A DNA stretch of 9,815 bases, taken from contig JALFLX010000046.1 of assembly GCA_022774485.1 (NCBI GenBank), forward strand, positions 1 to 9,815, written 5' to 3'. Origin of the DNA: Bacilli bacterium. Its GTDB lineage: Bacteria > Bacillota_I > Bacilli_A > RFN20 > CAG-288. The position numbers and the translations under genes were made by a program. This document shows, piece after piece, positions 6,201-9,815 of this stretch; the first letter of the stretch is position 1; each line of letters opens with the position of its first letter. Under the pieces are notes generated by a model. The model was not told the origin of the DNA, made no database searches, and was given only the letters and a program-made list of their open reading frames with translations.

Positions 6201-7961
6201 GTCACCACCACCTTGTTTGACTCATTAAATCTCGGTGAGAACTTCGATGAAGCCTTAAGAAATATTGACACCTCTGTGGTGCTCACTATGACAGATGCTG
6301 AGCTTTCTAATGAGCTTGATATTCTGAACGATATCTTCCTTCTCTCTCAAGAAAAAGTGAATTATGGTTCGGGAGAACATTCTAAGCTTGAATTTATCTT
6401 CTCTCACATCTTCGAATTAGCATCCTATGTCGATCAACAAGACACTAGCAAGACCTTATTAGATGATTTCCATGAACTGCTCTTAAACATCTCCTCTTCT
6501 ACCTTACTCTGCACCAAGAGAAGCGGTTCTACCTTATCTCCTATTGCGCTTTTGATCAAAGGCCTTGTGAAACAGACTGGTGTCGTTGAAGAAGTTACAT
6601 TTACCACTGCCTCCAATAAAGACTCTGCTCTCATGTCTATCCTCTTGTCTGTCGGCGACTGGGAAGAAGAAACTTCTCATATTCTCGGGGTCATTGATTC
6701 GATTCAAGGACTTTCCTTATCTACCATCGATTTAGTCGGAACTGGTCTTGACTATGACAAAGCTACTCAGATGCTTCACAGCATGAACCGCTCTCAGGTT
6801 TTCCATCGCTTCCCGATCACCATTGTCAATCGCGCATTAGAAGATATCAAGATCGGCGATATGCTCGTTGATCCTGACACCGGTGTGAAGAAAAATCTCA
6901 ACCTCCATGTTCACTTAACAAGCAGCGCTGAAGATGTCGCGTTCTGGGATAATGAATACAAGCATCTCTTACACATGGCACTCTCTGATGAAGGCGGTTT
7001 GAAGGATCTCTTCCAAAGCAGTGGAAAAGAGATGTCTAGCGTTGACTTCTCCTCTATCAGTACCACCTTCTTCTATGACCTTGGTTCGATGAGCTTATTC
7101 AACGAGTCGAGATCCTATCTCCTTTATAACTTCATTGAAAAGTACTCTGTCGCTGGATTCGATATCTTATCCTTGTTCAAAGAAGCTTCCAATGCTCCCT
7201 ATGGCGAAAATAAGAAGGTCTATCGTTTCGAAGAACTTGTCTTCCAGAATCCTGATCTCTTAGATGCAAACGGAAAACTCGATGAAGAAAAGACTGTTTT
7301 TGACCTTAAGATGCTTGATACTTCGATCAACACGATTTTGAAAATTTCCCCTGTTGCTGATTCCACCACTGATCCCGCTTCCATGTTGGATCTAATCGAC
7401 TTTGAAAAAATCTGCAACTCCGCCTACTGCCTTAAAGAAGACGGAACATTCTATCGCTCTCGCTTTACTAGCGAGCTTGTCGCTGGTCTCTTGACTACCA
7501 TGATGAACAACCAGACCTTCAAAGATGCCTTTAGCACCGTCAATTTCACCATCGACTTCTACGCAGATGATTACAAACTTGTTAACTCCATGGAAGGTAG
7601 AGCCCTTAAAGGAATGTTAGAGTTCATAAAACTCAGTAATACACTCAGCAGTTCCAAACTCTATTTCACCAAAGCTGAGCTTCTCAGCCAGTTTGCCTAC
7701 TTCGGTATCGACGATGTCAACCTCCTTTCCGAAATGGATGACACTTCAAAAGCTCTCTTGAATCACTTCTTAAACGAGCCTCTCTACACCTCCAACAACA
7801 AGAACTCTCAAATCGCATTGATGGCCGATGAACTTCTCATGACTCTCCCGGTGCAAGTGACAGGTAGCTTATATCCTTCCTTACTTAACACAGTTACCAC
7901 CTTGACAGGTTCCACTGCAAACTACTATCAGATCATTAACGGCTTAACCACAATCGACTGA
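3228..7961 (+). CDS. Giant protein: CvpA-like membrane domain plus long helical-repeat region
   Basis: This 1577-residue protein has two parts. Residues 1-215 resemble CvpA (colicin V production) membrane proteins: a helix at about 5-29 running into FIGLSRGLIKE, which matches the family's G-x-x-[RK]-G-[LF] turn, then helices at about 43-62, 103-135 and 187-214. A strongly charged loop with many Lys (148-180) joins the last two. Classical CvpA proteins are about 160-220 residues, so this is that domain plus some 1360 extra residues. The remainder has no clear membrane helix, no sortase motif and few Cys (757, 872, 1095, 1396, 1401). After a short beta-rich stretch (about 255-300) it is mostly amphipathic helix in diverged repeats. 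Basic loops after helices 1 and 3 predict N-terminus out and the long C-terminal region outside the cell. Its stop overlaps the start of yaaA. The membrane assignment is fairly good; function is unknown. Confidence 0.85.
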   Translation: MELGTIIDLALLGVFVIFLLTAVIAFFIGLSRGLIKETIKAVIRAILVLSLFFTASPIANFIGNFDLSIFTGSGERLTINSLIMDYIYNNFQISPINGMSIYETVALIVNSVLAFGVFIIGLLLIALFTTLISTIIYHGVFRWFLPVRSKKDEKKRKANKKVYALTEGLEVEDDHKAKKGFPIMRLPGAFVNAIQEFAFICICFTPLTGLLHIVVKNKEQINPLVESMYPEYSTYLVTAEDSYEKSIVGTMLGVGDLDIKIANKAGVVDINGNKVTFTGTIGSIFDIARPILENDEFTFEGGLENLMSRLPQLMTVETVDALINNVIASPLVLSIIPPILDAAVNLTGFLPSGTINVVDIDYSNDLSVINSIYETLYEPVISPIFSSGEFEPSSIKVEVTKMSDKEIKDLADGVAKLGSMEIISKNAANILAYFGNSLNKNGMTILPTNPEAYKDIKWDKELSIIIYNALMLFKTLNIDLSIDAFSSDIGNTVLTRLEEKTIRDQIKTILTGEGGILDLQTLKILDIPSILASTVKSIPSVATYVSGIDLVEAFKNLNSNSLKEEVNSIFGMLDILYAEDSVINPKELDQIDFYDEKVINEVIVLLDEAENSILFSQIAPVVLEGLVRNPEVIKEEMLFGLSPYNLNFHDSNFIEEFKDFLGIVSPLVPMLKDGFDIKKLDVGVVRNILNFIVDSTLLNSDIRTGASSTAQKNLNIYTVLDNLLAQFLPDMNIKLPSYETFKGIEWKGENGEIEAICTILEGVKENSYLLEKGFDNFSLSDIEDIDGTVDLIKSAFDSKMLSPTFLDLLNDNMSNLFESFGVKVNLNEMRTAMWKDDLDEMKAILRVLQGKDLNNFDFNSLDPDTINAILTCLNKLNIIKASTTYDDAFGYALYQILESSGIISQFGISSLNFGSISVGKDNWAKETMEKEIPGVEGLVPVTTKGEIANLSGLVGVLRNYNFNASQGLPEGFIPSIKPYVGSKLLRNILSEVTTTLFDSLNLGENFDEALRNIDTSVVLTMTDAELSNELDILNDIFLLSQEKVNYGSGEHSKLEFIFSHIFELASYVDQQDTSKTLLDDFHELLLNISSSTLLCTKRSGSTLSPIALLIKGLVKQTGVVEEVTFTTASNKDSALMSILLSVGDWEEETSHILGVIDSIQGLSLSTIDLVGTGLDYDKATQMLHSMNRSQVFHRFPITIVNRALEDIKIGDMLVDPDTGVKKNLNLHVHLTSSAEDVAFWDNEYKHLLHMALSDEGGLKDLFQSSGKEMSSVDFSSISTTFFYDLGSMSLFNESRSYLLYNFIEKYSVAGFDILSLFKEASNAPYGENKKVYRFEELVFQNPDLLDANGKLDEEKTVFDLKMLDTSINTILKISPVADSTTDPASMLDLIDFEKICNSAYCLKEDGTFYRSRFTSELVAGLLTTMMNNQTFKDAFSTVNFTIDFYADDYKLVNSMEGRALKGMLEFIKLSNTLSSSKLYFTKAELLSQFAYFGIDDVNLLSEMDDTSKALLNHFLNEPLYTSNNKNSQIALMADELLMTLPVQVTGSLYPSLLNTVTTLTGSTANYYQIINGLTTID
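4590..7142 (+). repeat. About nine diverged protein repeats marked by W-x-x-[E/D]
   Basis: Within the giant protein, residues about 455-1305 can be read as nine units of roughly 90-120 residues. The register mark is a Trp followed three residues later by an acid: W458 (WDKE), W746 (WKGE), W834 (WKDD), W923 (WAKE), W1145 (WEEE) and W1240 (WDNE). These are all the Trp residues in the C-terminal region. Three Trp-less units fit at about 560, 652 and 1026. Each unit then has an amphipathic helix with Ile/Leu at +7 and +10 or +11. In most units this is followed by a short Phe/Leu-Asp/Ser segment (for example FDFNSLD at 856-862) and a Leu-rich helix that often contains an Asn/Ser-Ser-x-[IL] turn. 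Identity between units is low and there is no DNA-level repetition. This is a by-eye alignment. Confidence 0.55.
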
Positions 7962-8689
7962 TGAAATTTCTCATTTCTCCGAGTAAAACAATGCGCGTGT
8001 TCTCTCCGATAAAAGGAGAGACACGCCTTCTCTTTCCCCATGAGACAGAAGTGCTGATGAAGGCTTTGAAAACGCTGTCTATCCCTGAGATTGAAGCTTC
8101 TCTTTCCTGTTCTACAAAAATCGCTGAGGAAACCTTTCTTTCTTATCAGCGGTTCAATCTTCAGGAAGGTAACAGGGCGATTGATTCTTTTGATGGCGTT
8201 CAGTTTCAAGCGCTCTCGTATCAGACTCTTCCATGCGAGGCACAAGAATATCTCAATGCTCATCTTATGATGTTCTCTGGCTTATATGGACTTTTAAAAC
8301 CTGATTCTCTTATTCTTCCTTACCGCTTGGATTTTGAAAATAAACTAGATGTCTATGGATCTAGTCTTTCTATCTTTTCCTACTGGAATGATACGATTGT
8401 CTCTTACTTAACAATTGAGGATGAGCTTCTGATCAACCTCGCGTCTAAGGAATACGCTAAAGTATTAGATCGTTGTAAAAATGTTGTCACCATCGACTTT
8501 AAGAAACAAAAAGGGGAGAAGCTCACAAGTGCTGGAATCAACATCAAGCGTCTCAGAGGTTTATTCTTAAGAGAGGCTGTAATGAAAAACGTAACACGAA
8601 AAGAAGAATTGATTCAGATTTCTGTGGAAGGATTCACTTTTGATGAAAGACTTTCAACGGATTCTACGTATCTCTTCATCCGGCTATAA
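7961..8689 (+). CDS. yaaA: YaaA family (UPF0246) peroxide-stress protein
   Basis: YaaA in E. coli lowers intracellular free iron under peroxide stress and so protects DNA and proteins. The 242 residues are close to the usual 245-260. Family landmarks are present in order: LISPSK at 4-9, A73-IDSFDGVQFQAL at 74-85, SGLYGLLKP at 106-114, PYRLDF at 120-125, a YWND segment at 141-144, NLASKEY at 159-165, and an LRG in place of the usual A-R-G at 198-200. The C-terminus ends in the expected FDERLSTDSTYLFI pattern. The ATG shares its A with the TGA stop of the giant gene (TGATG), and no Shine-Dalgarno sequence precedes it, so it is probably translated by termination-reinitiation. Ile codons here mix ATT, ATA and ATC, unlike the strongly ATC-biased upstream gene. 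A strong hairpin terminator lies 44 bases after the stop. Confidence 0.93.
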   Translation: MKFLISPSKTMRVFSPIKGETRLLFPHETEVLMKALKTLSIPEIEASLSCSTKIAEETFLSYQRFNLQEGNRAIDSFDGVQFQALSYQTLPCEAQEYLNAHLMMFSGLYGLLKPDSLILPYRLDFENKLDVYGSSLSIFSYWNDTIVSYLTIEDELLINLASKEYAKVLDRCKNVVTIDFKKQKGEKLTSAGINIKRLRGLFLREAVMKNVTRKEELIQISVEGFTFDERLSTDSTYLFIRL

Positions 8690-8700
8690 AATCTAACACC

Positions 8701-8716
8701 TTTCTATTGATAGAAA
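8701..8716 (+). other. Small A+T-rich inverted repeat ahead of the terminator
   Basis: TTTCTATTGATAGAAA is a perfect inverted repeat. As RNA it would be a six-pair stem with a four-base TTGA loop. It lies between the yaaA stop and the main terminator. It is too A+T-rich to be very stable and may have no role, or may give the mRNA an extra 3' hairpin. Confidence 0.35.
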
Positions 8717-8727
8717 AAATGGTAAAA

Positions 8728-8758
8728 GAAAAACCTGTGCAATGCACAGGCTTTTTTC
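8728..8758. terminator. Bidirectional terminator shared by yaaA and degV
   Basis: CCTGTGC (8734-8740), loop AAT and GCACAGG (8744-8750) form a perfect seven-pair G+C-rich stem. On the plus side it is followed by C and six T; on the minus side it is followed by TTTTTC. It sits 44 bases after yaaA and eight bases after the degV stop, and so can end both convergent transcripts. Confidence 0.9.
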
Positions 8759-9631
8759 TTAACGATTTGTTTTTGCCATGTAGGCGACACCGATCGTGTC
8801 ATCACCACAGTGAGCAGCGATGACTCCGCTCGATGTGACCGGGATGACGAAGTTATCTCCGACATTGCAATCTAACTTTTTGATCGCTTTTTTCACCGCT
8901 TTTTGAGCGCCGACATGCGGTAAGAAGACCGGGTAGTTGAAGTCGATGTTCTCCTGTTTCAACTCTTTTAAGAAGGAAATTGCCATGTGCTTGGCGCTCT
9001 TTTTGCTCTTCTTAGTTTTCACGAGAGTAGAAACTTGCATCTTTCCATCCTCGATGGAGACAATCGGCTTGATGTGGAATTTGTTTCCGAGAAGATAGGT
9101 TAAGCCAAAGCACTTTCCGCTTTTCTGAAGAAAGTCCATGGTCTGGATTGAGAAGAAAAGACGTGTTCTTTCCCTTCTCTCCTTTGCTCTTGCTAAGATA
9201 TCCTCTAACGATAATTTAGCTTCAATATCTTGAGCAATTCCAATCGCCTGGAGACCGATACCAGAAGAGATGGAGCGAGAATCAATCACGCTGACTTTCT
9301 TAGACAGCTCTGCTTCTTTCACTGCGTAAAGCGCGTTGTCATAGGTAGAGGAGATAAAAGAAGAAGCTGTTAAGAAGAGAAGGTGTTCTGCATCTTTTAA
9401 GGACTTTTCAAACGCCTGCTGAAGTAGAGATACAGAGAGAGGTTCTGTCTTTGGCATAATTTTTGATTTCTCTACCATCGAGACTAATTCATCAGCCGTG
9501 ATTTCTTTACGGTCTTGATAGGTTCTCTCGTTGAAACTGATGGAATAATTGATGACAGTGATGTCATATTTTTCATAGAATTCAACCGGGATGTCGCAGC
9601 AGGAATCCACAATCAGCTGATATTTTTTCAT
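8759..9631 (-). CDS. DegV/FakB-family fatty-acid-binding protein, atypical motifs
   Basis: DegV proteins bind a fatty acid in a two-domain fold. FakB members present it to the kinase FakA so that exogenous fatty acids can enter phospholipid synthesis. The 290 residues match family length. The N-terminal VDSCCDIP (8-15), ASSFISSTY (89-97), IDSRSISSGIG (116-126), HIKPIVS (186-192) and the C-terminal AHCGD with H274 follow the family order. Several usually conserved motifs are altered: the TS[QL]P motif reads T62-E63-P64-L65, the GGR motif reads S171-G172-K173, and HTGPG reads H274-C-G-D-D. The ATG at 9631 is preceded by AAAGAGG at 9637-9643, five bases away. No fakA gene is in the window. The gene is divergent from the YigZ-like gene and ends at the terminator it shares with yaaA. 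Family assignment is secure; fatty-acid specificity and partnership with FakA are inference. Confidence 0.92.
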   Translation of the reverse strand: MKKYQLIVDSCCDIPVEFYEKYDITVINYSISFNERTYQDRKEITADELVSMVEKSKIMPKTEPLSVSLLQQAFEKSLKDAEHLLFLTASSFISSTYDNALYAVKEAELSKKVSVIDSRSISSGIGLQAIGIAQDIEAKLSLEDILARAKERRERTRLFFSIQTMDFLQKSGKCFGLTYLLGNKFHIKPIVSIEDGKMQVSTLVKTKKSKKSAKHMAISFLKELKQENIDFNYPVFLPHVGAQKAVKKAIKKLDCNVGDNFVIPVTSSGVIAAHCGDDTIGVAYMAKTNR

Positions 9632-9666
9632 ATGCGCCTCTTTCCCCGAAAAAAACGATGTCGGTG

Positions 9667-9675
9667 TGGTAAAAT
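9667..9675 (+). promoter_or_regulatory. Candidate extended -10 element for the YigZ-like gene
   Basis: TGGTAAAAT fits the extended -10 pattern TG-n-TAAAAT. There is no good -35, which extended -10 promoters can lack. Transcription would begin near 9682, leaving a leader of only about 14 bases before the ATG at 9696. Confidence 0.35.
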
Positions 9676-9681
9676 AACTAG

Positions 9682-9707
9682 GATAAATATATCACATGAA
9701 CATTATA
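9682..9707 (-). promoter_or_regulatory. Candidate -10 elements for degV
   Basis: On the minus strand a perfect TATAAT (9702-9707) and, further downstream, an extended -10 (TG-n-TATATT within about 9687-9695) are visible. Neither has a convincing -35. Either would give a degV leader of roughly 50-65 bases, and both overlap the start of the divergent YigZ-like gene, so the two directions could interfere. Confidence 0.3.
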
Positions 9708-9815
9708 AAATCACTCACTTACCAAGAAAAGAGATCGACCTTTCTCGCTCTCTTGCTGAAGCTCAATTCTCAAAAAGAAGCGGAAGACGTCCTCAAAGAA
9801 CTTCAGCTTGAACAT
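9696..9815 (+). CDS. N-terminus of a YigZ/IMPACT-family protein (3' partial)
   Basis: From the ATG at 9696 the frame stays open for 40 codons to the end of the window. An in-frame TAA at 9684-9686 excludes earlier starts. The residues fit the start of YigZ/IMPACT-family proteins, which are normally about 200-215 long: a short N-terminal strand, then K-R-S-T-F (12-16, where the family has K-[KR]-S-[RT]-F), a hydrophobic strand, SQKEAEDVLKEL (25-36) as the first helix, and the beginning of the family's L-x-H segment at residues 38-40. Bacterial members are little characterised; the eukaryotic relative IMPACT regulates translation through GCN1. Only weak ribosome-binding sequence (AGGA, 12 bases upstream) is seen. 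The assignment rests on a short stretch and is moderate. The next residues, expected to resemble P-x-A-x-H-x-x-Y-A, lie outside the window. Confidence 0.6.
   Translation, partial: MNIIKSLTYQEKRSTFLALLLKLNSQKEAEDVLKELQLEH

Noticed and set aside
4031..7170. Recurrent GATATC hexamers in the giant gene as a DNA motif
   Set aside because: They arise from frequent Asp-Ile codon pairs in one preferred codon choice and are in frame with the protein, so they are not an independent signal.
7928..8263. Minus-strand frame of 111 codons opposite yaaA
   Set aside because: The plus-strand YaaA match is unambiguous across this stretch, so this is a shadow.
9515..9811. Plus-strand 98-codon frame across the degV start
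   Set aside because: Most of it is antisense to degV, and its end is in a different frame from the YigZ-like gene, which makes better sense as a protein.

Overview
This window looks like the chromosome of a low-G+C Gram-positive (Bacillota/Bacilli-type) bacterium, possibly an uncultured gut lineage. The DNA is visibly A+T-rich, several starts have strong GGAGGT-type ribosome binding sites, terminators are classic hairpins with T runs, and the gene families present (MscL, thioredoxin, TraX, CPBP protease, CvpA-like, YaaA, DegV, YigZ) are common there. TGA is used as a stop (thioredoxin and the giant gene) and Trp is read from TGG, so the code is standard. No RNA genes, insertion sequences, CRISPR array, attachment sites or replication origin are seen, and no gap between genes exceeds about 115 bases.

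Layout. (1) Positions 1-267 (+) hold the 3' end of an unrecognised membrane protein that converges on mscL across a shared hairpin at 272-294. (2) Positions 314-3120 hold four genes on the minus strand. In their own reading order these are a CPBP intramembrane protease, a TraX-family membrane protein 10 bases behind it, a single-domain thioredoxin, and an unusually long MscL channel. The last two have credible promoters of their own. (3) Positions 3228-8689 (+), divergent from the protease, hold a two-gene unit. A 1577-residue protein with a CvpA-like four-helix membrane domain and a huge soluble C-terminal region is followed by yaaA, whose ATG overlaps the giant gene's stop by one base (TGATG). 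A strong bidirectional hairpin at 8734-8750 ends this unit and also serves degV. (4) Positions 8759-9631 (-) hold a DegV/FakB-type protein. Divergent from it, the first 40 codons of a YigZ/IMPACT-family gene run off the end at 9815.

The part most likely to be undescribed is the giant protein. Its 1360-residue C-terminal region appears to be an array of about nine diverged helical repeats with a period near 90-120 residues. All six Trp residues in that region sit in a W-x-x-[E/D] motif spaced in register with the array. The positive-inside rule suggests the array faces the cell exterior. Most of the rest is chromosomal housekeeping: osmotic safety valve, redox, fatty-acid binding, peroxide/iron stress. 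The co-translation of yaaA with the giant protein and the divergent protease/TraX pair are the contextual hints about its role; no function can be assigned from sequence alone.
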